64,000 nucleotides of DNA from Loigolactobacillus jiayinensis (GTDB taxonomy: Bacteria > Bacillota > Bacilli > Lactobacillales > Lactobacillaceae): positions 1 through 64,000 of the forward strand of contig NZ_RHOF01000009.1 of the NCBI RefSeq assembly GCF_003946445.1, in the 5' to 3' direction. Under the pieces are notes generated by a model. It was not told where the DNA came from. It ran no database searches and saw only the letters and a program-made list of their open reading frames with translations. Made by a program: the position numbers and the translations under genes. Below are positions 41,456-50,990 of this stretch, piece by piece (the stretch's first letter is position 1; each line of letters begins with the position of its first letter).

Positions 41456-42652
41456 CTAGGCGTCCATATTACCCTTAGTCTGAATGAAATCAGCGATCCG
41501 CTGATAGGCCTGGGTTAACGAATCTAAATCGTTGGCGTAACTGATTCGGATATGGTCTGGTTGGCCAAAGGCACGTCCTGGTACTACGGCAACGTAAGCT
41601 TCTTCAAGCAAGGCTTCAACAAACGCCTCAGTTGTTGAATAACCGCACAATTCTACTGCGCGTTTCACGTTCGGGAATAAATAAAAGGCGCCTTGTGGCT
41701 TCTCGTCTAATTCAAAGCCCGGTAAGCTTTGAATTTTAGGGAATAAATAATTCAATCGATGTTCAAAAGCTTGCCGCATTTTTTCTGCATCTGCTTGACT
41801 ACCGTTTAGCGCCGCAATCGTGGCGTATTGCGTGACTGCCGTTGGATTACCGGTTGCGTGGCTTGCAACGGTGGTCATTGCCTTAATAATGGCTGGATTA
41901 CCAAGGACATAACCCATGCGCCAACCTGTCATCGCGTAGGTTTTAGAAACACCCGTTACCAATAAGGTATTTTTACGAATAGCTTCACTTAAACTAACTA
42001 CAGAAACAAATTGATTGCCGTTATAAACCAGGTTACTGTAAATTTCATCAGAAATCACTAATACATCATGAGAAACTGCCCAATTACCAATGGCAGTGAG
42101 CTCTTCAGCTGTATAAATCAGGCCTGATGGATTCTGTGGTGAGTTTAACACCAGCGCTTTCGTCCGTGGTGACCGTGCCTTTTCTAGATCCTCAACAGTC
42201 ACTTTATGTCCAGCACCAGTTGTTTTAACTGCTAATGGCCGTCCACTAGCTAAATTAACCTGTTCAGCATAGCTGACCCAAAATGGTGCCGGCAACAACA
42301 CTTCATCCCCAGGATTAAGAATAACCTGGAAAATCAGATACAAAGCAAACTTAGCCCCAGTTGTGGCGATGATCTGCTTATTATCATAATGCACGCCAGT
42401 TTCAGCTTCGATGCGTTGGCTAATTGCTGTTTTTAATTCTGGTAGCCCACCAGCGGCAGTGTAGAAACTAGTTTTACCAGAACGAATGGCTTCAATAGCT
42501 GCTTCTTGAATATATTCTGGTGTGACAAAATCAGGTTCGCCAATCGATAAATTAACCACATCGACGCCTTTAGCGATCAACGCCTTTGTTTTAGCTGACA
42601 TTGCCAATGTTGCGGATGGTTGAACCTTCATTACATTTTTCGATAGTGCCAT
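41456..42652 (-). CDS. aspB: Aspartate aminotransferase (class I/II, PLP-dependent)
   Basis: The 398-aa enzyme interconverts aspartate and oxaloacetate with glutamate/2-oxoglutarate. The PLP lysine is in TGVSKTYAMTGWRMGY; NSPQNPSG and SDEIYSNLVY are the cofactor-contacting motifs, and the C-terminal HIRISYAND carries the substrate-binding Arg. Position between tseB and asnS matches Bacillus aspB. The broad family allows other amino acids, so substrate is inferred from synteny. Confidence 0.92.
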   Translation of the reverse strand: MALSKNVMKVQPSATLAMSAKTKALIAKGVDVVNLSIGEPDFVTPEYIQEAAIEAIRSGKTSFYTAAGGLPELKTAISQRIEAETGVHYDNKQIIATTGAKFALYLIFQVILNPGDEVLLPAPFWVSYAEQVNLASGRPLAVKTTGAGHKVTVEDLEKARSPRTKALVLNSPQNPSGLIYTAEELTAIGNWAVSHDVLVISDEIYSNLVYNGNQFVSVVSLSEAIRKNTLLVTGVSKTYAMTGWRMGYVLGNPAIIKAMTTVASHATGNPTAVTQYATIAALNGSQADAEKMRQAFEHRLNYLFPKIQSLPGFELDEKPQGAFYLFPNVKRAVELCGYSTTEAFVEALLEEAYVAVVPGRAFGQPDHIRISYANDLDSLTQAYQRIADFIQTKGNMDA

Positions 42653-42668
42653 ATCACCACTCCCAAAC

Positions 42669-43148
42669 CTATATATTTTTAAGTAACTTAACTGACTTAC
42701 CGGATTTAAAATCCAATGTTTGGTAACCTAAACGACCATTCTTATCCGCAAATGAAATCTCCCACACTGGTTTCTTGTGATAAAGTCCTAGAGTTGCATT
42801 ATAAACCTTTTTAGGTGCCTGTGTCTGCCAAACACGCTTTAAGGCCGTATTGCGGGAAATGCCGGAACTCTGATTCAGCACTGTGATTTTACCACCCTTT
42901 TGTGCGATGATCACAAAAACCGCATTATGCTGCTTGGTCTCCCCAGCAACAGTTAAGTAGCTTTGTTTGTGATTAAACCAATAAAAATCATCAACAGTGG
43001 TGACGTGGCCGTATTTTTCCGCCAACGCAATTGCTTCACGGCGCGCCGTCACGGCTGGTTTATTGGCAGCATGATAAATAAGTAATGCACTGACAATGAT
43101 CAATAAAACCACGCCAATTAAACTATATGATTTCCAATGTTTCCGCAT
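42669..43148 (-). CDS. tseB: TseB/YpmB-like membrane-anchored protein (DUF5590)
   Basis: The 159-aa protein has a single N-terminal membrane helix (about 9-29) and an extracellular domain of two cystatin-like units typical of YpmB. TseB modulates elongation-type peptidoglycan synthesis with PBP2A in Bacillus. The dinG-tseB-aspB-asnS order supports the assignment. It ends 16 nt before the aspB start and is likely co-transcribed. Confidence 0.85.
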   Translation of the reverse strand: MRKHWKSYSLIGVVLLIIVSALLIYHAANKPAVTARREAIALAEKYGHVTTVDDFYWFNHKQSYLTVAGETKQHNAVFVIIAQKGGKITVLNQSSGISRNTALKRVWQTQAPKKVYNATLGLYHKKPVWEISFADKNGRLGYQTLDFKSGKSVKLLKNI

Positions 43149-43234
43149 AATTTCCCCTCTAGCTGTAAATTAGGCCGTAAAACTACGACACAATTATTAT
43201 AGCAGATTTCTAGTCAATTTTTAGACCAAAAAAT

Positions 43235-46045
43235 TTAAACTTTTCTTGCGAAGAACTCATCTGCAGCCGCTACAACTTCAACTAGGTCAGCCGTCGTTTT
43301 CGGTAACGATGCTGGCAGTGTCTTCAGCATTCTTTTACCATAGCTAGTGGTGACGATTCGATCATCTAATACCACCATCACACCCCGGTCAGCACTAGTA
43401 CGAATTAAACGGCCAAAGCCTTGATGTAAACGCATAGTAGCCTTAGGTAAGGCTTCCTTAAAAAATGGATTTAACTTTGCTGCCGTTAATTTTTGATAAC
43501 GCGCCCGGGTCAAAATCCCATCCGGTGCTTCAAATGGTAAACGTGCAATTACTAATTGTTCCAACGCTTCCTTTGGCAGATCGATTCCTTCCCAGAAACT
43601 GCCGGTACCTAACAAAATCCCACGTTGGCTCAAACTAAAGCGCTTGGTGATACGTTCTTTACTGCCCGTCACACCTTGGGCAAAGATTTCTCGCTGCAAC
43701 GGCAAATTAGTTTGCATTAACGCTCGATAGACCTCGGCGATCATTTGCAGTGAATTGAACAGCACCAAAGTTTGCCGTTGATTATCGTGGGTCAGCGCAT
43801 AAACTGCACGCGCCACGTAGTTCGTATAGGCATGATCAGCGGCACCGCGAATTGCTGGTCCATCAGCCACCACGTAAAAAGCAGCTTGGCGCTTATAGCG
43901 AAACGGACTGGCGAAGCGTTTTTCCACGACAGCATCAGCGGATAAGCCCATTTGCTGTTCAAAGTAATCGAATTTATGGGCAACGGTCAGAGTTGCACCA
44001 GTAAATACTGGCGGCGCAAAATGTTGTAGTAGCCGCTCTACCACGGGCGTAATATCTAGCCGGCTTAGCTGTAAGGTCAAACTAGCCGCGTCACCATAGT
44101 CTTTTAAAGTCAGCCAAACTAACTGACCATGATCAGCGTCAGCTAACTGAGTAAAAACATCCCGCAATAACTGGCGCACTTGCATTAACTCGTGGACCTG
44201 TTGATTAAAATCTAACCATAACTTCTGTTCACTCACTAACCAGCTAGCTTGTTCGTTTAATAAATATTGATCAAGCTTGTCGGCTAGCAATAAACAATCA
44301 TTTAGCAAACGCCGTAACTTTTGGCCGAATCCCCGGTTGGCGGTTACCCACTCAGTTAGCTCGGTTTCCGCAAGCGGTCGTTCGATAAAACCATTGCGCC
44401 GTTCTAACGGAATTTGTTCAGCAATGAAGTCTAAGTACAACTGCTGCTGTAGCTGTTGCAATAACTGGCTAAATTCACTTAAGCCATAATCCAGTGAAAC
44501 CACATTATAATGGGCAACTGGATCATTACTTAATAAAGTAGCCAAGGTTGGTTGTTCAGTGCCAGTCAACGTTTTGTGCAGCCGTTTTAATAATTGTGTA
44601 ATTGCTCCACTAATGATTTGTTGGCTGCTAGCCTTTAAAGCAGCATCCGGAAATTGTTGTGCTTCATCGACCACTAAATAACTATTTTTGGGAAAAAATT
44701 GTTCATCGTTCACGTGCTGGCTTAAAAAGGCATGGTTGGTCACCAGTATATCTGCTTGTTGTTGCTGTTTATGAGCAGCTAGCCAAAAATCATCGGTGGC
44801 AAAAGGTGCATCCGTCGCCACTAATTCGTGGCTATGGTGACTGATCTCAGCGAATAGTGGCGAATGGTAAGTGGTTAAATGTAATTCAGCAAAATCGCCT
44901 GTTTTCGTCATTGTCAACCAAACTAGTAATTTCATCTTAAGTAGCTGAATTTGTTTGACCTTATCCGCCACTGTTAACGCTTGGCTAAACTTAGCGAGGT
45001 CGATATAGTGCTGTGGACTTTTCACGATTGCAGCTTGCAGATCAATATCCAATAATTGATTGAGCAAGGGCACAGTCTGCTGAACAAATTGGGTCTGTAG
45101 TACTGCTGTCGATGTACTGACTACTAATTTTTGTTGGCCCTGTAAGTGAAAGCTAAAAGGCAATAAATAACCTAATGACTTACCCAGGCCAGTAGCGGCT
45201 TCCAGAATCATTGGCTGTGGTTGCTCGGCGTAATTAGCGTAGATCAGATCCATCATTTTACCTTGCGTTTTACGCCATTTCAATAGTGGCCGTAAATAAT
45301 GCTTTTTTTCTGCATCCGTTGCTGGATATGTTTTAGCACTAGTCGTTAAGCGGGTTGTGGTAACGGATTTTTTGCGCAACGCTAACCCATGACTCACGTA
45401 CAAGTAATCAGGTAATGGGGTTGCGTTTTGTTGCGCGTGCACCGCAAAATATAAACCAGTCTCGCGGGCTGAGCGCGTTGCACATTTAGCCAGCGCTTGC
45501 CGGGTCACTAACGGCAGGTTCGCCAGTCGCTGACTTAAAGCAATAAATAGCTGGGCAGTCACCACCGCGTCACTATCAGCTTGATGGGGATTGGTGTGCT
45601 CAATGGCCAATAATTGGGTTAGATCACTAAGTCGATAACTAACAGCCGTGGGTAACAAAACTTGTGCTAGCTCGACGGTATCGATTGCCGCTAGTTTCAA
45701 GGCTGGTTGCCCGACACGTTGCAATTCTGCATTCAAAAATGGATAATCAAAATTAACGTTGTGGGCAACAAATACAGTATCACGTAACAGTTGACTGATT
45801 GTCGCCGCCACATCTTCAAAATACGGTGCCACCTTTAACCGTTGCGGTGATAAATGCGTTAATTGTAAAATGTTGGTGGGTACTTCGCGCTCAGGATTAA
45901 TATCCAGCGCAATTTGATCGATCACCTTGCCATGCTGTACCATAGCACAGCCAAACTGAATGATTCGGTCACCCGTTTTAACGCTGGTGCCGGTAGTTTC
46001 TAAATCAACGATGGCGTAGATCGAGTCTTTATTCATGCTCGTCAT
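43235..46045 (-). CDS. dinG: DinG-type helicase with N-terminal DnaQ-like exonuclease
   Basis: The protein (936 aa from this start) joins an N-terminal DEDD exonuclease (IVDLETTGT, HNVNFDYPFL, HQADSDAVV) to an XPD/DinG-like helicase with EAATGLGKSLGYLLPF (Walker A), VVDEAQQFPD (Walker B) and QGFGRLIRTSADRG (motif VI). The Fe-S cysteines of E. coli DinG are absent, as in the Gram-positive form, where nuclease rather than helicase activity has been reported. ATG at 46045 is chosen; ATG at 46036 is also possible, and neither has a strong ribosome site. Confidence 0.92.
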   Translation of the reverse strand: MTSMNKDSIYAIVDLETTGTSVKTGDRIIQFGCAMVQHGKVIDQIALDINPEREVPTNILQLTHLSPQRLKVAPYFEDVAATISQLLRDTVFVAHNVNFDYPFLNAELQRVGQPALKLAAIDTVELAQVLLPTAVSYRLSDLTQLLAIEHTNPHQADSDAVVTAQLFIALSQRLANLPLVTRQALAKCATRSARETGLYFAVHAQQNATPLPDYLYVSHGLALRKKSVTTTRLTTSAKTYPATDAEKKHYLRPLLKWRKTQGKMMDLIYANYAEQPQPMILEAATGLGKSLGYLLPFSFHLQGQQKLVVSTSTAVLQTQFVQQTVPLLNQLLDIDLQAAIVKSPQHYIDLAKFSQALTVADKVKQIQLLKMKLLVWLTMTKTGDFAELHLTTYHSPLFAEISHHSHELVATDAPFATDDFWLAAHKQQQQADILVTNHAFLSQHVNDEQFFPKNSYLVVDEAQQFPDAALKASSQQIISGAITQLLKRLHKTLTGTEQPTLATLLSNDPVAHYNVVSLDYGLSEFSQLLQQLQQQLYLDFIAEQIPLERRNGFIERPLAETELTEWVTANRGFGQKLRRLLNDCLLLADKLDQYLLNEQASWLVSEQKLWLDFNQQVHELMQVRQLLRDVFTQLADADHGQLVWLTLKDYGDAASLTLQLSRLDITPVVERLLQHFAPPVFTGATLTVAHKFDYFEQQMGLSADAVVEKRFASPFRYKRQAAFYVVADGPAIRGAADHAYTNYVARAVYALTHDNQRQTLVLFNSLQMIAEVYRALMQTNLPLQREIFAQGVTGSKERITKRFSLSQRGILLGTGSFWEGIDLPKEALEQLVIARLPFEAPDGILTRARYQKLTAAKLNPFFKEALPKATMRLHQGFGRLIRTSADRGVMVVLDDRIVTTSYGKRMLKTLPASLPKTTADLVEVVAAADEFFARKV

Positions 46046-46491
46046 CTGGTCTCTTTTCTTTATATTGGCTAATTTGACCACAATTTAAGTCACTGTTGTC
46101 ATTTTATCTAAACGTTAAAACACTATTAAAAATAGTAGCATTTTCCGCCGGTTACGGCAATCAAGTCTTTACTACTGGTTTAGATTTTAATGAAAGCTAT
46201 TTCATCTCTTTAAGACTGGTATTTACTTTATTCACGACAATGTATAAACTATTGATGAGTACTTTGCTAAAAGTAGGCCACAAACGGCCCTTTTTCGCGA
46301 CCGTGAACGTTGCCGTGCAATTTATTTTTAGCGTGCTGCAGGTTGCGGCTGTCTTTGGCGCTGATTAAGTTATTTTATAACTAAGTTAGCATAAACAGGT
46401 TGTAGCAAGCTAGCGCGCTAGAAGTTGCACATTTTTCAAAACGTACGTAAATTTAGATAATTCATTTTAAAATATAGAAAAGAGTGGCGCA
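46046..46491 (+). other. Long spacer between dinG and mvk
   Basis: This 446-bp region has no gene I can defend. A 90-codon frame (46096-46368, TTG start) lacks a ribosome site and similarity to a family I know. It contains a terminator-like hairpin (46269-46295: AAAAG, GGCC/GGCC stem, then five T) and a perfect CTAGCGCGCTAG palindrome (46410-46421) inside a larger stem. Promoters for the two divergent units must lie here. Confidence 0.5.
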
Positions 46492-47463
46492 ATGACATTA
46501 GAACAAGGCATCGGTGTGAGCAACGCCAAAATTATTTTGATTGGTGAGCACGCCGCCGTTTATGGCAAGCCGGCAATTGTGGTGCCGCTAACAGCAGTTA
46601 AATTAACTGCCATAACCACACCAATTGAACAAGGCCAATTAATTGAAAGTAACTATTATACGGGGCCCTTGGCGCGCTCCATGACTAACTTCTCCGGTAT
46701 CAAAAAATTGATTCAAACTATTTTGACGCGGCTCAATCAGCAGCAAGCTAACTTTAAATTAACGATCACAAGCCAGATCCCTGCCGAACGTGGTATGGGC
46801 TCTTCAGCAGCAACTGCTGTGGCGGTAACGCGTAGTCTTTATGACTTTTTTGGAAAAAAATTAAATCGCGCCACCTTACTAGAACTAGCTAACGTTGCGG
46901 AAACAGTGACCCACGGCTCGCCTAGTGGCATGGATGCCGCAACAACGAGTTCAACGGCGCCAATTTGGTTTATCAAGGGCCACGCCAGCTATAATTTACC
47001 CATTAATTTAAGTGGTAATTTAGTGATCGCTGACAGCGGCATTCGTGGTCAAACTGGTCCAGCCGTTACCACTGTACGTGAGCGTTTAGCTGATTTCCCC
47101 CAAGAAACGGCTGTCTTTTTAGATCAACTGGCTGAATTAGCAGAATCAACGCGCAAAGCCATTGCCTCGCAACAATTGGCCCAAGTGGGTAAAAATTTCA
47201 CCTCGGCCCAATTAATTTTACAAACACTTGGCGTCAGCAATGAAACCATCGATCATTTAGTTTTTGTTGCCCAACGTAACGGGAGTCTGGGCACCAAGCT
47301 AACCGGTGGTGGCCGTGGCGGTTGCATTATCGCTTTAACGGCTGATGATGCCACTACCCAACACTTGTTACGTGCTTTGGCTGCTGAAGGTGTGACTCAA
47401 ACTTGGGTCCAACCGTTAGCGCATCTTAATCAAACTAAAAATCAGGAGTATGACCATGAATAA
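46492..47463 (+). CDS. mvk: Mevalonate kinase
   Basis: The enzyme phosphorylates mevalonate at the start of the lower isoprenoid pathway. The 323-aa GHMP kinase shows ILIGEHAAVYGKPAIVVPL, the phosphate loop PAERGMGSSAATAVAVTRSL, and the C-terminal KLTGGGRGGCIIAL. GAGTGG upstream of the ATG is a weak ribosome site. It begins a four-gene pathway cluster and overlaps mvaD by 8 nt. Confidence 0.96.
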   Translation: MTLEQGIGVSNAKIILIGEHAAVYGKPAIVVPLTAVKLTAITTPIEQGQLIESNYYTGPLARSMTNFSGIKKLIQTILTRLNQQQANFKLTITSQIPAERGMGSSAATAVAVTRSLYDFFGKKLNRATLLELANVAETVTHGSPSGMDAATTSSTAPIWFIKGHASYNLPINLSGNLVIADSGIRGQTGPAVTTVRERLADFPQETAVFLDQLAELAESTRKAIASQQLAQVGKNFTSAQLILQTLGVSNETIDHLVFVAQRNGSLGTKLTGGGRGGCIIALTADDATTQHLLRALAAEGVTQTWVQPLAHLNQTKNQEYDHE

Positions 47464-48430
47464 TGCCGTTACAGCCCGCGCCCACACAAACATCGCCTTG
47501 ATCAAATACTGGGGCAAAGCTGATCCCAAGCTGATCATCCCGCAAAACAGCAGCCTATCCTTGACGCTAGACCCCTTTTACACTGATACGACAGTTCAAT
47601 TTGACGCTGCTTTGACGCAAGATCAAATCAAAATCGATGGCCAAGTGCTCAATCAAACTGCCGGCCAACGGGTACGTGACTTTTTAGATTTAGTTCGTCA
47701 ACGTGCCGGCATCACCGCCTTTGCCCAAGTTAATTCGTATAACCATGTCCCCACCGCTGCTGGCCTAGCTTCATCAGCTTCGGGGTTTGCTGCCTTAGCT
47801 GCAGCCGCCAGTAAAGCAGCCGGGTTGACCTTAGATCAGCCAGCTTTATCGCGTTTGGCTCGCCGCGGTTCCGGCTCCGCCACACGTTCAATCTACGGTG
47901 GCTTTGTCGAATGGCAAAAAGGCCACAATGATCTTGATTCGCAGGCGGTCCCTTTTCAAGAAACGATTGATTTCGATATTCAAATGATCGCTATTTTGTT
48001 AGATCCACGACCCAAGAAAGTTGCCAGTCGTGCCGGGATGGCCCAGGTTGTCGCCACTTCACCTTATTACACCGCTTGGCCACCTAGTGCGGAAAAAGAT
48101 CTTATCGCCATGAAAGCCGCAATTCTTAAAAAAGATTTAAATTTAATTGGACAATTAGCTGAAGCTAACGCTATGAAAATGCATGCCACCACACTTAGCG
48201 CCACACCGCCGTTTACTTATTTTGAACCAGAAACTTTGGCCGCTATTGAAATAGTTCAAAGCTTGCGCAATAATGGGGTTTCTTGTTATTATACTATGGA
48301 TGCGGGTCCGAACGTGAAGGTTATCTGTTCGGCCAAGGAGACACCCGCTATCTTGACGCGCCTACGTCAGCACTTTCCCGCCGACCATTTGTTGGTGGCT
48401 AAGCCTGGCCCAGGAATTGCGTATTTATAA
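47456..48430 (+). CDS. mvaD: Diphosphomevalonate decarboxylase
   Basis: MvaD converts mevalonate diphosphate to isopentenyl diphosphate, using ATP. The N-terminus ARAHTNIALIKYWGKADPKLIIPQNSSLSLTL and the loop PTAAGLASSASGFAALAAA are diagnostic, as is the C-terminal YYTMDAGPNVKVIC with the catalytic Asp. ATG at 47456 (324 aa) is preferred to 47450, since AGGAG at about 47444-47448 then has proper spacing. Confidence 0.96.
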   Translation: MNNAVTARAHTNIALIKYWGKADPKLIIPQNSSLSLTLDPFYTDTTVQFDAALTQDQIKIDGQVLNQTAGQRVRDFLDLVRQRAGITAFAQVNSYNHVPTAAGLASSASGFAALAAAASKAAGLTLDQPALSRLARRGSGSATRSIYGGFVEWQKGHNDLDSQAVPFQETIDFDIQMIAILLDPRPKKVASRAGMAQVVATSPYYTAWPPSAEKDLIAMKAAILKKDLNLIGQLAEANAMKMHATTLSATPPFTYFEPETLAAIEIVQSLRNNGVSCYYTMDAGPNVKVICSAKETPAILTRLRQHFPADHLLVAKPGPGIAYL

Positions 48431-48445
48431 TAAGGTATGACGAAA

Positions 48446-48497
48446 TGGCGAGCACGTTCTGGACATTTAGAACGTGTTTTAAAAATGTCATTCGCCA
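48446..48497 (+). promoter_or_regulatory. Alternative hairpins between mvaD and pmk
   Basis: CACGTTCT/AGAACGTG (48453-48460 with 48469-48476) followed by TTTT competes with GACATTT/AAATGTC (48462-48468 with 48483-48489). An outer TGGCGA/TCGCCA pair (48446-48451 with 48492-48497) can enclose either. The first resembles a weak terminator. Confidence 0.5.
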
Positions 48498-48540
48498 CAC
48501 TGTCCATATCTAATTGTTGTGGTTGAAAGGAAATGATTTT

Positions 48541-49614
48541 TTGATAACGGCTCAGGCCCCTGGCAAGCTATATATTGCGGGTGAATACGCAGTTGTGGAG
48601 ACTGGATTACCCGCTGTTATTGTCGCATTGAATCAATTTGTGACGGTCAGCATTGAAAAAAGCGCCGATTTTGGCAGTATTGTATCGAAGCAATACCAGG
48701 AAAACTCACTATATTGGTCGCGCCAAGGTGATGAAATGGTTTTTGACAACCGGGATAATCCCTTTCATTACATTCTCTCGGCGATTCGCCTAACTGAAAA
48801 GTATGCGTTGGAAAGTGGTAAGCGGTTATCGCTTTATCATCTACGCATTAATAGTCAACTCGATTCAGCTGACGGTAAAAAATATGGCTTAGGTAGTTCC
48901 GCGGCCGTTACGGTAGCAACGATCAAAGCTTTGCTCGCCTATTATGACTTACCTTTGAGTAAGGATAAATTATATAAATTAGCTGCAATTGCGCATCTAG
49001 ATGTTCAAGGCAATGGGTCACTGGGTGACATTGCCGCCAGCGTCTATGGTGGTTGGATCGCGTATCAAGCATTTGATCGTGATTGGTTGCAAGCCGTTCG
49101 TCGTGAAACTGGCTTAAAGGCACTATTAAATCTGGAATGGCCGCAGCTCAATATTGAACTGTTGACCCCACCAGAAAACTTGCAATTAATGATTGGTTGG
49201 ACTGGCTCGCCAGCGTCGACCTCACAATTAGTTGATAAGATCACGATTGCTAAAGCTAAAAAACGTGGCGCTTACCAGCAGTTTTTGGAACAAAGTGCTG
49301 ACTGCTTAAAACAAATGATTACGGGCTTCAAACAGAAAAACTTAGCCGTGATTCAAAACCAAATCAAGCGGAATCGCGAATTACTACAACAATTAAGTGA
49401 TTTCAGTCACGTGTCGATTGAGACGCCACTATTACAAAAAATGTGTAATTTGGCCGAAGAATTCGGCGGTGCAGCGAAATCTTCTGGTGCTGGCGGTGGT
49501 GATTGTGGTATTGCCATTCTCGACTCAGCTTTGCCCACACACCAATTAGCCGCTGACTGGCAACAAAACGGTATTGAGCAACTGGCACTGGCCGTCCACA
49601 ACGTGACATTATAA
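48541..49614 (+). CDS. pmk: Phosphomevalonate kinase
   Basis: The enzyme makes mevalonate diphosphate from mevalonate 5-phosphate. The 357-aa GHMP kinase shows APGKLYIAGEYAVVETGLPAVIVAL, KKYGLGSSAAVTVATIKALL, and the C-terminal AKSSGAGGGDCGIAIL. TTG at 48541 is chosen, as AAAGGAAA lies about 10 nt upstream and the alignment with family starts (short segment before APGK) fits; open codons further up (from 48514) lack support. Confidence 0.94.
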   Translation: MITAQAPGKLYIAGEYAVVETGLPAVIVALNQFVTVSIEKSADFGSIVSKQYQENSLYWSRQGDEMVFDNRDNPFHYILSAIRLTEKYALESGKRLSLYHLRINSQLDSADGKKYGLGSSAAVTVATIKALLAYYDLPLSKDKLYKLAAIAHLDVQGNGSLGDIAASVYGGWIAYQAFDRDWLQAVRRETGLKALLNLEWPQLNIELLTPPENLQLMIGWTGSPASTSQLVDKITIAKAKKRGAYQQFLEQSADCLKQMITGFKQKNLAVIQNQIKRNRELLQQLSDFSHVSIETPLLQKMCNLAEEFGGAAKSSGAGGGDCGIAILDSALPTHQLAADWQQNGIEQLALAVHNVTL

Positions 49615-49621
49615 GCAAACT

Positions 49622-49671
49622 AAAGCGGTCCGCGCAGTTACAATCCTGTAACCACGAACCGCTTATTTTTT
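49622..49671 (+). terminator. Terminator between pmk and fni
   Basis: AAGCGGT/ACCGCTT (49623-49629 with 49658-49664) with an inner GTTAC/GTAAC stem is followed by ATTTTTT. Only about 22 bp separate it from the fni ribosome site, so fni seems to depend on readthrough. Confidence 0.8.
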
Positions 49672-49708
49672 GTCGTCAGCGACCACATATACAAAGGAGG
49701 CTACCACC

Positions 49709-50755
49709 TTGGCTAAATTATCTGCCCACGCCCATCGCAAAGACGAACATGTTTTTTTAGCAGAAAAGTTTTACACGCCAACTATAACAAATGATTTTGA
49801 TCAAGTTCGTCTGCTGCACCAAAGTTTACCCGAGATTGCCCTGAGTGAAATTGATCTCACCACAACCCTAGCTGGCCAACCGGTGGCCGTGCCTTTTTAC
49901 ATCAACGCCATGACTGGTGGTAGCCCATGCACACAGCAACTAAACCAGCAGTTAGCCACTATTGCGGCTAATTTAGCTATCCCCATGGCCACTGGCTCCC
50001 AAAGTGTCGCTTTGAAGGAACCAGAATTAGCGGCTAGCTTTAAGATCGTTCGTGACGTTAATCCAAAGGGCGTTATTCTAGCTAATTTAGGCGCTGACGC
50101 TACTTTAGCACAGGCAGAGCAAGCAGTAGCCATGTTGCACGCCAACGCGTTACAGGTGCATTTAAATACGCCTCAGGAAGTTGTTATGCCTGAAGGTGAA
50201 CAACGTTTCTACTGGTTGGCCAATCTGAGCCAGCTGGTAACCAAGTTATCTGTGCCCGTCATCGTAAAAGAAGTTGGCTTCGGCATGAGCCAAACGACCC
50301 TCGCCCAATTAAGCCAAGCAGGCAGCCAATACGTTGATCTTGGCGGGCGCGGTGGCACTAATTTTGTCCAAATTGAAAATGCCCGCCGACCACAACGTGA
50401 CCTCGCTTACTTAGCCGGCTGGGGCCAATCGACGGTTGAGTCCTTACTGGAAAGCCGCGCCTACCAGCAGCAACTGACCATCTACGCTTCCGGCGGTGTA
50501 CGCCAGCCGCTGGATATCGTCAAAGCCCTAGCACTAGGCGCCAAATCAGTTGGCGTCGCCGGCACAATTTTACATCATTTACAAAAAAACGGCCTTGATG
50601 CTACGCAAGCATGGCTGGCCGAATGGCTCACACAATTAAAATTAATTTTTGCCTTGCTGGGCTGTCGTAATGTCAGTGAATTACCGCAAAAAGCGCAACT
50701 GATTTTCAGTCCAGAATTGGTGAACTACGCGGCACAACGACAAATCAAACTATAA
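49709..50755 (+). CDS. fni: Isopentenyl-diphosphate delta-isomerase, type 2 (FMN)
   Basis: Fni interconverts isopentenyl and dimethylallyl diphosphate with reduced FMN. The 348-aa TIM-barrel protein has HRKDEHVFLAEKF, the NAMTGGS and ATGSQSVAL segments, VKEVGFGMS, and GGRGGTNF. TTG at 49709 is chosen because AAAGGAGG is 8 nt upstream. It completes the mevalonate-to-C5 pathway encoded by the three preceding genes; the upper branch (HMG-CoA synthase and reductase) is not in the window. Confidence 0.95.
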   Translation: MAKLSAHAHRKDEHVFLAEKFYTPTITNDFDQVRLLHQSLPEIALSEIDLTTTLAGQPVAVPFYINAMTGGSPCTQQLNQQLATIAANLAIPMATGSQSVALKEPELAASFKIVRDVNPKGVILANLGADATLAQAEQAVAMLHANALQVHLNTPQEVVMPEGEQRFYWLANLSQLVTKLSVPVIVKEVGFGMSQTTLAQLSQAGSQYVDLGGRGGTNFVQIENARRPQRDLAYLAGWGQSTVESLLESRAYQQQLTIYASGGVRQPLDIVKALALGAKSVGVAGTILHHLQKNGLDATQAWLAEWLTQLKLIFALLGCRNVSELPQKAQLIFSPELVNYAAQRQIKL

Positions 50756-50805
50756 AAAAGAGTCTTGCTGAAGTACGGCTGCACTATTAGCTCGTAGGCA
50801 GAGTT

Positions 50806-50990
50806 AGTTTGGTTCCATTCCGGCGCTGGCGTATGGAACGCGTGGCACGTTGGCAAGCTAATTTTCTTTCCAATTAAGCCCAATCGGAAAAGAAAATGGA
50901 TCTTGCCAGCCGCGCATGGTACTAGGCGACCACGGTCACCAAGTACCATCGACACAGCTGATAACGCCAGCGCCTCCATTTCACCTTGGC
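50806..50990 (+). repeat. Structured element A
   Basis: Outer arms GGCGCTGGCG and CGCCAGCGCC (50822-50831 with 50965-50974) pair perfectly. Inside are a stem with TTGGCAAG/CTTGCCAG and ATTTTCTT/AAGAAAAT arms (50850-50908) and a 34-nt hairpin (50916-50949) with symmetric one-base mismatches. GTTCCAT/ATGGAAC (50812-50818 with 50833-50839) is an alternative to the outer stem. It shares ordered motifs with element B read on the other strand. Confidence 0.6.

Noticed and set aside
46096-46368. 90-codon open frame on the plus strand between dinG and mvk
   Set aside because: TTG start without a ribosome site, no recognisable family, and a terminator-like hairpin inside it. Kept only as part of the orphan spacer.
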